Positions 43,513-53,557 of a stretch of 64,000 nt of DNA are shown piece by piece. The stretch covers positions 1 through 64,000 of the forward strand of contig JBJXFP010000083.1 in the NCBI GenBank assembly GCA_046155615.1. The letters run 5' to 3'. The position numbers and the translations under genes are program-made. The first letter of the stretch is position 1, and every line of letters starts with the position of its first letter. The notes under the pieces were generated by a model, which was given only the letters and a program-made list of their open reading frames with translations, ran no database searches and had not been told where the DNA came from. The stretch is from JANNVZ01 sp046155615 (GTDB lineage Bacteria; Bacteroidota; Bacteroidia; Flavobacteriales_D; Sanyastnellaceae).

Positions 43513-43632
43513 GCATGACGGAGGCAGGAGTCAGTAAATAATTCATGTTGACAATAAGAAAGCATACACACAATTAATGCTGAGAATACTCAAGAGTCAA
43601 TTCCATGATGCAATCAACCCCGTAGGACAGGC

Positions 43633-43660
43633 AATCACTAATCAACAATCACCAATCAAC
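43633..43660. repeat. 14-bp tandem repeat before the C69 gene
   Basis: AATCACTAATCAAC (43633-43646) is followed by AATCACCAATCAAC (43647-43660), one mismatch. It lies eight bases before the ATG at 43668 and could belong to the leader of the C69 gene. Confidence 0.6.
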
Positions 43661-43667
43661 AATTTTT

Positions 43668-45353
43668 ATGTGCACAACCATGATAGTAACCCGGGGAGCC
43701 AGCTATGATGGCTCGCTGATGGTAACCCACAGTGACGACAACGAACTGTCAGACCAGCGCTTCATATTCGTACCACGCAGAAAAAATAAAAAGGGCGCAA
43801 AGCGCGGAGTGGTGGCAGGCACAGACTGCACCTGGCCTCGCTTGGTAAGCGATGAACGCGGCCCCGGATACAAGATGCCGGGTCATGCGTTGACTCCGCT
43901 CATAGGCCACATACCCGAAGTAGATCAGACTTATGCATACTTCGATGGCAACTATGGCATCATGAACGAGCACAACCTGATGATGGGCGAATGCACCAAC
44001 GGTGCGAAGTATCAGCCCAATTTTGTGACTGAAGCACAATCAAAAAAAACCAAACAACACATTCGCTATTTCTACAGTGCGGAGCTTTCACGCATTGCAC
44101 TGGAGCGTTGCAAAACCGCACGCGAAGCGGTAAAACTCATGGGCAAGCTCATAGATACCTATGGCTATTTCTCCACAGGCGAAACACTGCTCGTGGGCGA
44201 TGAGGACGAGGCCTGGGTTTTTGAAATGTGCGCCCTGCCTGATGAGAAATACCACAGTGCATGGGTAGCACAGCGGGTGCCCGATGGCGACATGTTCGTA
44301 GCCGCCAATGAATTTCGCATTCGCAACCTGGTGCTGAACGACCCTGACAATTTTCAATTCTCACCATTGCTTTTGCCCGGAGTAATAAAAATAGGTTGGG
44401 CGCCACCAGGCACCACCAGCGTGGATTGGCTCAAGACAGTGAGCAATGGTGAGTACAATCATCCATACTATTCGCTGCGCAGAGTGTGGCGTGTAATGGA
44501 CAGAGTAAATCCTGATATGTGCCTTAGCCCGTGGGCTGCGGATGGATATACCACACAATATCCATTTTCGATAAAGCCAAAAAACAAGCTGAAGCAGACT
44601 GATGTGTTTGCCTTGTATCGCGACCATTACGAAGGCACACAATTCGACCTGACCAAAGGTGTTGCGGCCGGCCCTTATGGTAATCCGAATCGCTACTTCG
44701 GTACCTATGATGGCAATCAGAATAATGTGACTGTTGGCCAGAAGCCATATGGCGCCTGGGAAAGACCACTCTCGGTGTATTATCAGGGCTATACTTATGT
44801 AGCACAAACACAAAAGAACAGCAAAGATTTGCTGAAAGGCATCGTGTGGTTTGGTCCTGATGTTTCGTACACCACATGCTTTGCGCCTTTTCCCTCCACC
44901 ATCTTGAATTTGCCGGAGAGCTATCAGACAGGCAGTCCGCAAACTTTCGACCGGGCCATAGCCTGGTGGGCGTTCGACTTTGTGGCTAACTGGGCAAGGC
45001 TGAATTTCCAGCGCATGACACAGGTGGACATATTGCCGCTGCAACGCGAGTTAGAAGCAATGCAGTTGCAAGTGGTAGAGCAATGGAAAAAACAATTTGA
45101 CAAAGCAGGCAAACAAAATGAAGAGCAACTCACCAAACTGTGTATAGCCAATGCGCAGTCAGTAGTAAAGCGCTGGTGGTCTTTGGCTGACATGCTCATA
45201 GCAAAATACAGTGACGGATACCTGAACAATCCCGGAACTGATGGCGTTGTTTCTATTGGTTATCCTGCTGACTGGCTTGGCAAGACTGATTATTCTGATG
45301 GCCCGGTCAGCTATGACATGAAAATGAAAAAGGGCATGTTGGCATATTTGTGA
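43668..45353 (+). CDS. C69 family dipeptidase
   Basis: 561 residues. The protein begins M-C-T-T-M, so removal of the first methionine exposes Cys2, the N-terminal nucleophile of this Ntn-hydrolase family. The conserved MVTHSDDN and ECTNGAKYQ segments follow. No signal peptide in front of the cysteine. Cleaves dipeptides in characterised members; location probably cytoplasmic unless a missed upstream start exists. Confidence 0.9.
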   Translation: MCTTMIVTRGASYDGSLMVTHSDDNELSDQRFIFVPRRKNKKGAKRGVVAGTDCTWPRLVSDERGPGYKMPGHALTPLIGHIPEVDQTYAYFDGNYGIMNEHNLMMGECTNGAKYQPNFVTEAQSKKTKQHIRYFYSAELSRIALERCKTAREAVKLMGKLIDTYGYFSTGETLLVGDEDEAWVFEMCALPDEKYHSAWVAQRVPDGDMFVAANEFRIRNLVLNDPDNFQFSPLLLPGVIKIGWAPPGTTSVDWLKTVSNGEYNHPYYSLRRVWRVMDRVNPDMCLSPWAADGYTTQYPFSIKPKNKLKQTDVFALYRDHYEGTQFDLTKGVAAGPYGNPNRYFGTYDGNQNNVTVGQKPYGAWERPLSVYYQGYTYVAQTQKNSKDLLKGIVWFGPDVSYTTCFAPFPSTILNLPESYQTGSPQTFDRAIAWWAFDFVANWARLNFQRMTQVDILPLQRELEAMQLQVVEQWKKQFDKAGKQNEEQLTKLCIANAQSVVKRWWSLADMLIAKYSDGYLNNPGTDGVVSIGYPADWLGKTDYSDGPVSYDMKMKKGMLAYL

Positions 45354-45446
45354 AATCAACAAAACATGTCTCACACAATTTGGCCAACACCAGATTCATT
45401 GCCGTTGTCACAATAATTTTTGCATCGTTGCAGTTGTAATGCAGCT

Positions 45447-46331
45447 ATGAAAATAGAAAGAAGGATGAAAACCGCGCTTCTGCTGAGTATGCTTGTGTGC
45501 TGTGCCATGCGCACAGGTGCCATGAATTTGAAAGCAGAAGAAGACACCCTGGCACTGCATTACAGAGCCATAGCATCAGCAAGTGTTGATAGCATACGCA
45601 TACAGCATAGCGAAATGATGCGTCACCGCTTCATCAGCTTGTTTGATGAAGCGGCCACATTCCAGCACGCATTTACATCATTGCGTTTTTGCACGCTCAC
45701 CAGCAGCGATGGTCGCATCCGCCTGTTCAACTGGAATGTTCCCCTGACCGATGGCACGCACAAGTATGTGTGTTTTGTGCTGGTGTGGGACGAAAAAGAA
45801 AAGAACTACTGGTGGACCGAATTGACAGAGCCAAAACGCGAGGCAGAAAAAATTGAAACCAAATTTTTAACTGAAGACAAATGGCTTGGAGCTTTGTATT
45901 ACGAAGTGATACCTGTAGCAAAAAAAGGTAGCGATACATACACCTTGCTTGGTTGGGATGGCAAGGACAAACTCACACAGCGGAAAATTGTAGATGCCAT
46001 AACCATCACTGGAAAAAAGATTCGCATTGGTGCATCCATATTCAAAACTGCTGACGGCAATCGCAAACGCATGCTCTTCGAATACAGCGATGAGGTGAGC
46101 AGTTCGGTGAGGTATCATGCAAAGAAAAACTGCATCGTGATAGACCACCTGTCGCCAAAGAGCGATGCAATGGTTGGCATCTATGCAGACTACGGCCCTG
46201 ATGGCAGCTACGATGCCCTCACCTTGGTGAAAGGCAAGTGGGAAATAATTGAAAACATAGATGTAAGTCAGTTTGCTGAGGGCAACGACAAACCCTTCAT
46301 AGATCCGCGCAAGGGCAGGAGGAGAAAGTGA
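45447..46331 (+). CDS. exported hypothetical protein, 294 aa
   Basis: ATG at 45447 (MKIERRMKTALLLSMLVCC) gives a signal peptide; a second ATG at 45465 gives a shorter one, and a TTG at 45420 is unlikely. The rest contains several beta-strands with WDEKEKNYWWTEL and DYGPDGSYDALTLVKGKWE. Not recognised; conserved-looking in style in Bacteroidota. Same strand as the C69 dipeptidase, 93 bases downstream. Confidence 0.65.
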   Translation: MKIERRMKTALLLSMLVCCAMRTGAMNLKAEEDTLALHYRAIASASVDSIRIQHSEMMRHRFISLFDEAATFQHAFTSLRFCTLTSSDGRIRLFNWNVPLTDGTHKYVCFVLVWDEKEKNYWWTELTEPKREAEKIETKFLTEDKWLGALYYEVIPVAKKGSDTYTLLGWDGKDKLTQRKIVDAITITGKKIRIGASIFKTADGNRKRMLFEYSDEVSSSVRYHAKKNCIVIDHLSPKSDAMVGIYADYGPDGSYDALTLVKGKWEIIENIDVSQFAEGNDKPFIDPRKGRRRK

Positions 46332-46495
46332 TACCTGTTCGACTTGGCGTTCACTAAAAAATAATCCAATCGGTGAACAAGATGAGTGACAATCTCAAAT
46401 AGCTCAGGATTTCATCTTACATTGTTGTGTCAAGTCTTTAGTTGGACAGAATCTGCTCAACTCAACTCCATACGATCCAAAAACAACCTATGAAA

Positions 46496-49252
46496 CTACT
46501 CCTTCACCCATTTCACGGATCTCTCCCATCCCACACCTCCAAGGTAAAGCGCATATACACCAACAGAGAGTTGCTCTATGTTCAGTTGGCTTTGTGGCGA
46601 ACAGGTTAGCACTGTTCTACCTGTAACATCAAATATTTTCAAAAAAGTAGCATCGGTTGGCAGATTTTGGATGGTCAATGTGGCGGTCGCTGGGTTAGGC
46701 GAAATGGTAATTGCGTTGATGTCATTACCCGGAATGTTGTCAGGATTCATATAAAGCTCATTGCTTGTGGCTGAACAGCCATTGTCATCGAAACCAATGC
46801 ATGAATAATCGCCCGCTCCATTGTCAATAGTAGAAATGGTATTAAAGATTTCACCATCTACAAGCTCACCATCAATAAACCATTGATAGCTCAAGAAACC
46901 AACTGTAGCTGCACAAACACCACCACTATAACTAATACTGATATTGCTAACTGAATAGTTACTGAGTACCATTGCTGCCACGCTGTCACAGCCCGCAACG
47001 TTCGTCAGGCTGTCTAAGTACATACCCGGAACGCTTACGTAATTGTCACCAAACAATGTGCTGTCAGTTGGACAAATTATGGCTTCTGAGTAAGCATAAG
47101 TAATAGGACAATCAACAACCGAATTCTCAAACCAAAGGATATCACCAAAGAGAAAACTGGTGCTGAACATATCAAGGTCGGTATCGTTGTCAAAGTCAAC
47201 AGTCAGTACTTCCACAGCACCAACTGTTGTGCTTAATGTTTCGGCAACTGTATAGTTTTCATCACCATCATTGTTAAACATCATTAAAATTTGGTCATCG
47301 GTGGCAATAGCAACAATGTCCTTATCACCATCCATATCAAAGTCCGCAATGGCAAAGTCGCTGGGGCGATCTATAGTGGAACTGATGACACTGATTGTAA
47401 AAGTAAAATTGTCATTCTCTATCCACCAGAGTTTGTCCTGCTCAGGGTCACACAGCACAAAGTCTATATCGCCATCATCATCCAAATCGTTGGCAGCAAA
47501 CTGCGGCCTGAAACCATTTGCATACATCGTGAAGTTATCTGTCAACTCAGTATTGAAGTCAGCAATGTCAAGATCCGTAAATGATGCACCGTTGTTTCGC
47601 AAATAGCGCAGGTGCTGATCGTAATTGAGGTATGGAATGTCTTTGTCACCATCACCATCGATGTCAATCACATCAAAATACTCATAGCCACCGGTAATAG
47701 TGCTCGCTGTATAGTTATTGCCATTCGCCTCGTAGCGTTTCATATCGCCAGTGCAATAGAGGATATCATGGTTATTATCATTATCTAAATATCCCACCCA
47801 GAAGTTGTAGCCATATTCATCATTCTGCACATTGGATATGGTAAAGGAGTTGCCGTTGTTGATAGCCCAATTCAGTTCCCAATCACTCATGTACAGATAG
47901 TCCATATCACCATCGCTTTCCTTGTCAAATGGAATCATCTGTTCTATATCGCCCGTCAAGTCGGGTACTGTTACACCTACTTTCTCAGATTTCTGCATAA
48001 GGCCATTGAAGAATTGTGGAGTAAAATTCAACTCGTAGTTGCCGCCATATTTCCCGAACAGATCCATTATGCCATCGTTGTTGCCATCCATCACATGTAA
48101 GTCTCTGGCTCCTTTGCTGAAGTTGGTATGCCAGAGCTCGTAATCATTTCCGTTTTTCTCAAAGAAATCAAACTGACTTCCAAACTGTGTGCGCATCATT
48201 AGTTCCTTTTGCCCGTCATTGTTTATGTCAACAAAATCACGCACAGGCAGCCATGAAGTAAGCAGGTTTTGATTGGTATACGTGCCATTGGTATTTCTGC
48301 GCAGCAGCGAGGTCTCACTATTGAAGCTATAGAGTATGTCCTCATCTCCATCATTGTCATAATCCGTCATTGGTCCGAAAGTCACATATGAGTTTACGGG
48401 TAAAGTTCCTGAGTCAGTAAAGTTGAAGTTGCCATTGTTGCGCATAATGATGGTGTTCTCTCCAAGTGTCTGATGCGCTACTGCGAAGTCAATTTTCTCA
48501 TCACCCATAAAATCACCTACTATGGCTTCGCCCTCGGTGTCAACATGTATGAAGTCGTGCTCAAGAAAATTCATGTCACCCAGATTTTCGCAAACTCCAA
48601 GAACATAGTCCTCAGTGTCAAAATCCCACTTGGTGTATGCAAAATCTGGCAGGTCATCGTCATTGAAATGCTCAACTCCATAAAGCCTTATGGGTTGCGT
48701 ATCAAACTCTATCCAACTCCACTCAAAGGTTGTCTCATCTATATTCTCCAACAGCTCTAAGATGTTCCCATTCTCCCAGTGGTCTACTATGATGTCGAGG
48801 TCGCCATCCACATCCATGTCTTCTATGGCGATATTCCTGATGAGGTTGTCGTAACCTACATAAATCAATGGAAGGACTTCGTAGTTGAAATTGCCATCGT
48901 TACGGTAGTAGTAGATAAAACTATTGCCCCACATGTCTGCAGCTTGCAGGAGGAAATCATCAAAGCCGTCTTGATTGATGTCAGCAGCGTGCACAAAGGT
49001 GGCGGTGTATAAAGTGTCTGTTAGTTCAATTACCTCGGGCATTTCAAATGCGTTGTTTTTGAAGAGCATTAGCTCCGGTCTGAACTGCATTGCTACAATG
49101 ACATCTTTCCAACCATCACCATCGTAGTCAATTACTGTTGCATCACCATCACCGCTATCGCCATTGGAGTACTGCAGGTAGTGCTTTTCCCATTGTGCAT
49201 GCAGCACTGCTGCACACATGCAGCACATTAGTAATAAAGATAATTTTTTCAT
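46496..49252 (-). CDS. FG-GAP/VCBS-repeat exported protein with T9SS sorting domain
   Basis: 918 residues from ATG 49252 (MKKLSLLLMCCMCAAVLHAQ signal). The main part (about 30-720) contains more than a dozen units with calcium-binding loops such as DYDGDGWKD, DINQDGFDD, DMDVDGDLD and DIDGDGDKD, forming FG-GAP beta-propellers. Then about 100 residues with cysteine-rich repeats, and a type A T9SS sorting domain (ISPNPATATLTIQNL...GVYALYLGG). Predicted cell-surface or secreted; ligand unknown. Confidence 0.9.
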   Translation of the reverse strand: MKKLSLLLMCCMCAAVLHAQWEKHYLQYSNGDSGDGDATVIDYDGDGWKDVIVAMQFRPELMLFKNNAFEMPEVIELTDTLYTATFVHAADINQDGFDDFLLQAADMWGNSFIYYYRNDGNFNYEVLPLIYVGYDNLIRNIAIEDMDVDGDLDIIVDHWENGNILELLENIDETTFEWSWIEFDTQPIRLYGVEHFNDDDLPDFAYTKWDFDTEDYVLGVCENLGDMNFLEHDFIHVDTEGEAIVGDFMGDEKIDFAVAHQTLGENTIIMRNNGNFNFTDSGTLPVNSYVTFGPMTDYDNDGDEDILYSFNSETSLLRRNTNGTYTNQNLLTSWLPVRDFVDINNDGQKELMMRTQFGSQFDFFEKNGNDYELWHTNFSKGARDLHVMDGNNDGIMDLFGKYGGNYELNFTPQFFNGLMQKSEKVGVTVPDLTGDIEQMIPFDKESDGDMDYLYMSDWELNWAINNGNSFTISNVQNDEYGYNFWVGYLDNDNNHDILYCTGDMKRYEANGNNYTASTITGGYEYFDVIDIDGDGDKDIPYLNYDQHLRYLRNNGASFTDLDIADFNTELTDNFTMYANGFRPQFAANDLDDDGDIDFVLCDPEQDKLWWIENDNFTFTISVISSTIDRPSDFAIADFDMDGDKDIVAIATDDQILMMFNNDGDENYTVAETLSTTVGAVEVLTVDFDNDTDLDMFSTSFLFGDILWFENSVVDCPITYAYSEAIICPTDSTLFGDNYVSVPGMYLDSLTNVAGCDSVAAMVLSNYSVSNISISYSGGVCAATVGFLSYQWFIDGELVDGEIFNTISTIDNGAGDYSCIGFDDNGCSATSNELYMNPDNIPGNDINAITISPNPATATLTIQNLPTDATFLKIFDVTGRTVLTCSPQSQLNIEQLSVGVYALYLGGVGWERSVKWVKE

Positions 49253-49331
49253 CAGACTTCTTTTACAAGACAATGTTACGGCAGTGGATATCTGATGCCG
49301 CTATGAGATTATTCGGTTCATTGTAGTTGAA

Positions 49332-50579
49332 TCAGCTAATCTCCACATAATCCAAATCGTTTGAAAAAGATTCTTTGAGATGGCGCAATGCAATGAAGGA
49401 GATGATCATACACACCGCACCAATTACCAATGCCGCATAGATGTTGCCCATGGAAGGCTCCAGCGCCTTGAATGAAAGTATGATGGGAATGACAGCACCG
49501 CGCACAAAGTTTGGAGTAGTGCTTGCAACTGTTGCGCGAATGTTGGTGCCAAATTGCTCCGCAGCCATGGTAACAAACAATGCCCAGTAGCCCGTGGCAC
49601 ACCCAATGGCAAAGCACATGAAATAAAACATGTTTTCACTCAGGCCATGCGCAAACAAAAAGATGAGTGTTACAACAATAGTTGCAATAAAGTAGGTGAA
49701 TACAATCTTCTTTCTCGATTTGAAAATCTGGCTGAGAATGCCGCTGAGAAGGTCGCCTGCACTAAGACCCACATAGGCAAACATGATGCAATAACTTACA
49801 TCCAGACCATCTGAAACCACTCCGGTAGTTTGCGCAAATTGTTTGGAAAACTTGATGAGTATACCAATGCAAAACCACACGGGCAATCCGATGGCGATAC
49901 ATGCGAGGTATTTTTTGAAGCGCTGCGCATTGTTGAAGAGCATGAAAAAATTTCCCTTCTGTACCCCGGCATTTTTTTTTATATGGTCGAACATGCCGCT
50001 TTCGAATGTTCCCATACGCAGCAGCAGCAGCACAAGGCCAAGCACACCACCTATCACATACATAGTTTGCCAGTTGGCAAGGCCAAACCACTGCAATTCC
50101 GCCTTGTTTATCATCACAGCGGCTACCGCGCCAAGAGCGCCCATGGTTACCACCAGCATGGTTCCGTAGCCACGCTTTTCACGGTGCATTATTTCGCTCA
50201 CCAACGTGATGGCCGCACCTAATTCGCCTGCCAAACCGAAGCCTGCTATAAAACGGACAATGGTGTATTGCGTCATGTCCACCACAAATGCGTTGGTAAT
50301 GTTGGCAAGGGAATAAAGCAGAATGGAACCAAACAAAATGCTCTTGCGCCCAACCTTGTCGCCAATAATTCCCCATGCGATGCCACCTACCAGCATACCC
50401 CCCATCTGCCACAGAAAAAGCGAATAGTCCAGGGTGTCCACCATTGCTTGGTCAGTAATGCCAAGCCCTGCGAGACTTTGCTTGCTGATAATGTTGAACA
50501 GTTGTAAATCGAAAATGTCAACGAAATAGCCCAGCGAGGCCACGATTACGGTGAGGGAGATGGCGTTTTTCTGACTCAA
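49332..50579 (-). CDS. MFS transporter
   Basis: 415 residues with about twelve hydrophobic helices. Family signatures: GDKVGRKSILFGS (loop 2-3, motif A) and SEIMHREKRGYGTM in the cytoplasmic loop after helix 4. Substrate unknown; resembles SV2/sugar-transporter-type members. Last gene of a three-gene minus-strand run with 2-hydroxyacid dehydrogenase and mgtE; gap 33 bases. Confidence 0.9.
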   Translation of the reverse strand: MSQKNAISLTVIVASLGYFVDIFDLQLFNIISKQSLAGLGITDQAMVDTLDYSLFLWQMGGMLVGGIAWGIIGDKVGRKSILFGSILLYSLANITNAFVVDMTQYTIVRFIAGFGLAGELGAAITLVSEIMHREKRGYGTMLVVTMGALGAVAAVMINKAELQWFGLANWQTMYVIGGVLGLVLLLLRMGTFESGMFDHIKKNAGVQKGNFFMLFNNAQRFKKYLACIAIGLPVWFCIGILIKFSKQFAQTTGVVSDGLDVSYCIMFAYVGLSAGDLLSGILSQIFKSRKKIVFTYFIATIVVTLIFLFAHGLSENMFYFMCFAIGCATGYWALFVTMAAEQFGTNIRATVASTTPNFVRGAVIPIILSFKALEPSMGNIYAALVIGAVCMIISFIALRHLKESFSNDLDYVEIS

Positions 50580-50612
50580 GTGCTTTACTGGTTGATTTGG
50601 GGATTTGTGATT

Positions 50613-51590
50613 TCACTTCGTGTTCAGCCCATCACCGCAGTCGCGGTTCTTCCAATGTTCAATCTTATCTGCAAGCACACTTGATAGTTTGTAATACGAC
50701 TCATGTGTCCACCCTGCTATGTGTGGCGTGAGTATCACATTGTCTGCAAACATCAGGTAATGCAGGTCCAATGGTATTTCTGAAAAATCAGGTCCTTCGA
50801 GAGATGCTTTTTCGTATTCAAGCACATCTATGCAGGCGCCAAGCAGTTTATCATCTAACAGTGCCTCGAATATTGCACTTGTATTCACATTCCTTCCGCG
50901 TGAAGTGTTGATGAAATAGAATGGCTTTCTGAACTTTGAAATGAACTCATAATTCACATAGAACTCCGTTTCAGCATTCAATGGAAGGTGAATGGAAACA
51001 ATGTCGGCCTGTTCAAAAATCTCTTGTAGCGAAACTTCCTTCACATAGTCATTGCCAAAACCTGATTTGTATTTGTCATGCGCAATGATTTTGCAACCAA
51101 AGCCTATTAGTTTTTCTGCAAGCCCACTGCCCATCACACCATAGCCGATGATGGCAAATGTTTTTTCCCTGAGTTCTATGCCACGGTTTTCTTCTCTTCG
51201 CCACAGGCCTTCGCGCACTTCATTGTCAGCTTGCCTTAACCGATTGAAAAGTGTAAGCAACATACCGATGACATGTTCACCCACAGCATCGCGGTTGCCC
51301 TCTGGCGAGTTGAAGATTGCAATACCTTTTGACTCAATGTATGGCACATCCATGTTTTCCAAACCCGATCCGCTGCGTGCAATGAATTTCAAATTTGGGA
51401 ATGCATCGATGAATGTTTTATCTAATGTGATGCGTGAGCGGATGACTATGCCGCAATACTCAGCTCCATCGTTCATCAATTCTTCTTGTGTTGCATTGTA
51501 TCGCAGTTCACATGCAAAACCCAATGTTTCCATACGCTGCTGCAATACAGCGTGTACACAATCTATGAAGAGGATTTTTTTTTGTGCCAT
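50613..51590 (-). CDS. D-2-hydroxyacid dehydrogenase (SerA-like)
   Basis: 325 residues. NAD-binding site IIGYGVMGSGLAEKLIGFG, catalytic arginine in NTSRGRNVN, glutamate in DVLEYEK, and the histidine of LTPHIAGWT near residue 300. SerA-type proteins make 3-phosphohydroxypyruvate; related enzymes reduce other 2-keto acids, so the substrate is open. Starts five bases after the mgtE stop and is probably cotranscribed with it. Confidence 0.88.
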   Translation of the reverse strand: MAQKKILFIDCVHAVLQQRMETLGFACELRYNATQEELMNDGAEYCGIVIRSRITLDKTFIDAFPNLKFIARSGSGLENMDVPYIESKGIAIFNSPEGNRDAVGEHVIGMLLTLFNRLRQADNEVREGLWRREENRGIELREKTFAIIGYGVMGSGLAEKLIGFGCKIIAHDKYKSGFGNDYVKEVSLQEIFEQADIVSIHLPLNAETEFYVNYEFISKFRKPFYFINTSRGRNVNTSAIFEALLDDKLLGACIDVLEYEKASLEGPDFSEIPLDLHYLMFADNVILTPHIAGWTHESYYKLSSVLADKIEHWKNRDCGDGLNTK

Positions 51591-51595
51591 AGAAA

Positions 51596-52981
51596 TTAGA
51601 ACAATGCAAGAGTTACTTCACCCATATGCGCAGCAATGAAATGCCCCACTGCGAAGTAGATAATCAATCCAAAGATGTCGTTCAATGTGGTAACGAAAGG
51701 ACCAGTTGCAAGTGCCGGGTCAATCTTGAAGCGATTCAATGTCATGGGTATCCAGGTGCCAAAGAAGCTGGCAAAAATGATGACTGCAAAAAGCGCAATA
51801 CTCACCGTAATGCATAGTGAGAGTTCGATATGAAACAGCAAACTGATGAGCATCAACACTGATGAACACACTAATCCGTTCAGGATTCCTACACCCAATT
51901 CTTTCGCGAGTTTTTGCCAGAGCGTTTCGTCCAGCACACTTTGATTGGCCAATGCCTTTACCACAAGTGCTGCACTTTGCACACCCACATTGCCACCCAT
52001 CGCAGCAATCAGTGGCATGAAGAGGGCCATTTTTACATTCTGACTTATGTCAAAAAAACCGATGATATTGGCCGATATAACTCCGCCCGCCATACCAATG
52101 AGTAGCCATGGAAGCCTTGCACGGGTGAGTGTCCAGATGCTGTCTCCATATTCCACATCTTCACTTATACCACTGGCCATCTGGTAGTCTTTGTCGGCCT
52201 CTTCTTTTATTACGTCCACCACATCGTCTATGGTGATGCGGCCAACAAGTGCATTGTTTTCATTCACCACTGGTATCACTACCATGTCGTATTTCTCCAT
52301 CATGTTGGCTACTTCCTCGGCAGATGTGTACACAGTTACACTTCGCACTTTGGTTTGCTGATAGAGTTCGCGCACGGTGCTGCGCATGCTGCTGCTGGCC
52401 AGTACCAATGTTTTCATGCTGAGCGTACCCAGCAATGTGTCTTTGTCATCCACCACATAGATGCTGTAGATGTGCTCCATGTCTTCGGCTTGCTTGCGCA
52501 TTTCGCGTATGGCCTGTGCCACTGTCCAGTTCTGGTTTACCATCACCATCTCAGTTCCCATCAGTGCGCCCGCAGTGCCTTCTTCATAGGTCAGCAGGTC
52601 TATGATGTCGCTGGCCTGCTCCTCATCTTCAAGCAGCGCTATTACTTCTTCCTGTTTTTTTTCAGGCAATTCAGCAAGCACGTCAGCTGCATCGTCAGAG
52701 TCTATGTTTTCAATAAGCTCTTCGGCAATCTCGCGGCTGGTAAGGCTTGATAGAAGTGTTTCGCGAACGTCTTCGTCTAATTCGAGCATCACTTCCGCAG
52801 CGCGCTCTTCGTCTAAAAGCCTGTAGATGTAAACCGCCTCATCGTGCCGCAGTTCGTTCAGAAGTTCTGCCACGTCAGCCTGGTGGGCATCAGTTATGGC
52901 ATCAGTTATGGCATTGTCATTCCCGTCTGCAATCCACTGACGCAGTTCTGCAAGTAGCTCTTTATTGAGTACAAATTGCAT
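51596..52981 (-). CDS. mgtE: magnesium transporter MgtE
   Basis: 461 residues in the usual order: N-domain (helical, DEERAAEVMLELDEDVRETLL, about 1-125), two CBS domains (about 130-260) and a C-terminal domain with five transmembrane helices (about 290-455). In known MgtE the CBS and N domains sense magnesium and close the pore. First gene of a three-gene minus-strand run. A good promoter lies upstream. Confidence 0.94.
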   Translation of the reverse strand: MQFVLNKELLAELRQWIADGNDNAITDAITDAHQADVAELLNELRHDEAVYIYRLLDEERAAEVMLELDEDVRETLLSSLTSREIAEELIENIDSDDAADVLAELPEKKQEEVIALLEDEEQASDIIDLLTYEEGTAGALMGTEMVMVNQNWTVAQAIREMRKQAEDMEHIYSIYVVDDKDTLLGTLSMKTLVLASSSMRSTVRELYQQTKVRSVTVYTSAEEVANMMEKYDMVVIPVVNENNALVGRITIDDVVDVIKEEADKDYQMASGISEDVEYGDSIWTLTRARLPWLLIGMAGGVISANIIGFFDISQNVKMALFMPLIAAMGGNVGVQSAALVVKALANQSVLDETLWQKLAKELGVGILNGLVCSSVLMLISLLFHIELSLCITVSIALFAVIIFASFFGTWIPMTLNRFKIDPALATGPFVTTLNDIFGLIIYFAVGHFIAAHMGEVTLALF

Positions 52982-53026
52982 AAGGAACTATCCATTTCTG
53001 AAGTAAGAATTTTTTTTTGAGTGGCG

Positions 53027-53056
53027 CGAATGTAGGCTTGCCTACTGGGAATCAAG
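53027..53056 (-). promoter_or_regulatory. mgtE: putative promoter of the mgtE operon
   Basis: Minus strand: CTTG (53053-53056), 18 bases, TACATTCG (53027-53034) followed by CGC. The -7 sequence TACATTCGCGC is identical at pheT and nearly so at rpsU (TATATTCGCGC). Confidence 0.55.
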
Positions 53057-53202
53057 GCAAGTTTTTCTTCTGTCAAAAAAAACTATTTATCAGATGTTCA
53101 CTTTCGCTTCAGTATTCGATTATCCCAAATTGATCAATAGAAAGCTCTGCAAGAGTCGCACTATTGATTTAGTTGGTGTTATCCCGATTGTGCAGCCTGT
53201 TT

Positions 53203-53227
53203 TTCATTGCTTGAAAAGCAATGAAAT
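53203..53227. other. perfect 11-bp hairpin in the gene-free stretch
   Basis: TTTCATTGCTT (53203-53213), loop GAA, AAGCAATGAAA (53217-53227). No long U-run follows. It lies about 65 bases upstream of the remnant T9SS domain. Confidence 0.6.
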
Positions 53228-53291
53228 ACAGATGCTTAATCGATTACTCATATCTAATGAGTAAATTGGGATTATGCTATGTGAAGAGTGA

Positions 53292-53540
53292 AAGTGTTGG
53301 GGTCATTTCCAATCAATATATCCGAATCCTGTGCACGATGTCATCAATCTATCCAGCGATAATGCAGCGTTGCACAACATCTGTGTGATGAATGAATTTG
53401 GACAAGTAGTTCTTTCATATAGTAACTTGAATGATGTTGCCATCACTTTCGGATTGGACTATCTGAGTGCCGGAGTTTATCTGATAAGGATTGAGTTGAT
53501 CGATGGAACCATGGAAGTGCAACGTTTCATCAAACAATAA
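53292..53540 (+). pseudogene. remnant of a T9SS cargo gene: C-terminal sorting domain only
   Basis: The frame opens after a TGA at 53289 and reads about 82 residues, SIYPNPVHDVINLSSDNAAL...GVYLIRIELIDG...RFIKQ, the complete type A sorting domain (PNP-VHD start, GLDYLSAGVYLIRI strand, final FIKQ). No secretion signal or cargo domain precedes it; upstream sequence is noncoding. The only start codon is GTG at 53331, inside the domain. It is probably what remains of a larger exported protein whose 5' part was deleted. A strong terminator follows directly. Confidence 0.72.
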
Positions 53541-53557
53541 TTCATTCAAAAGAATTG

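Larger units (their letters stand above)
52982..53291. other. 310-bp intergenic stretch with hairpin and gene scar
   Basis: No open reading frame. It holds the promoter of mgtE (listed), an inverted pair CTTGCC/GGCAAG around 53037-53060, the hairpin 53203-53227, and ends where the remnant of a T9SS gene begins. The signs point to decay of a former gene. Confidence 0.55.

Noticed and set aside
44361..45044. 227-aa open frame on the minus strand
   Set aside because: Antisense to the C69 dipeptidase gene; no recognisable domain.
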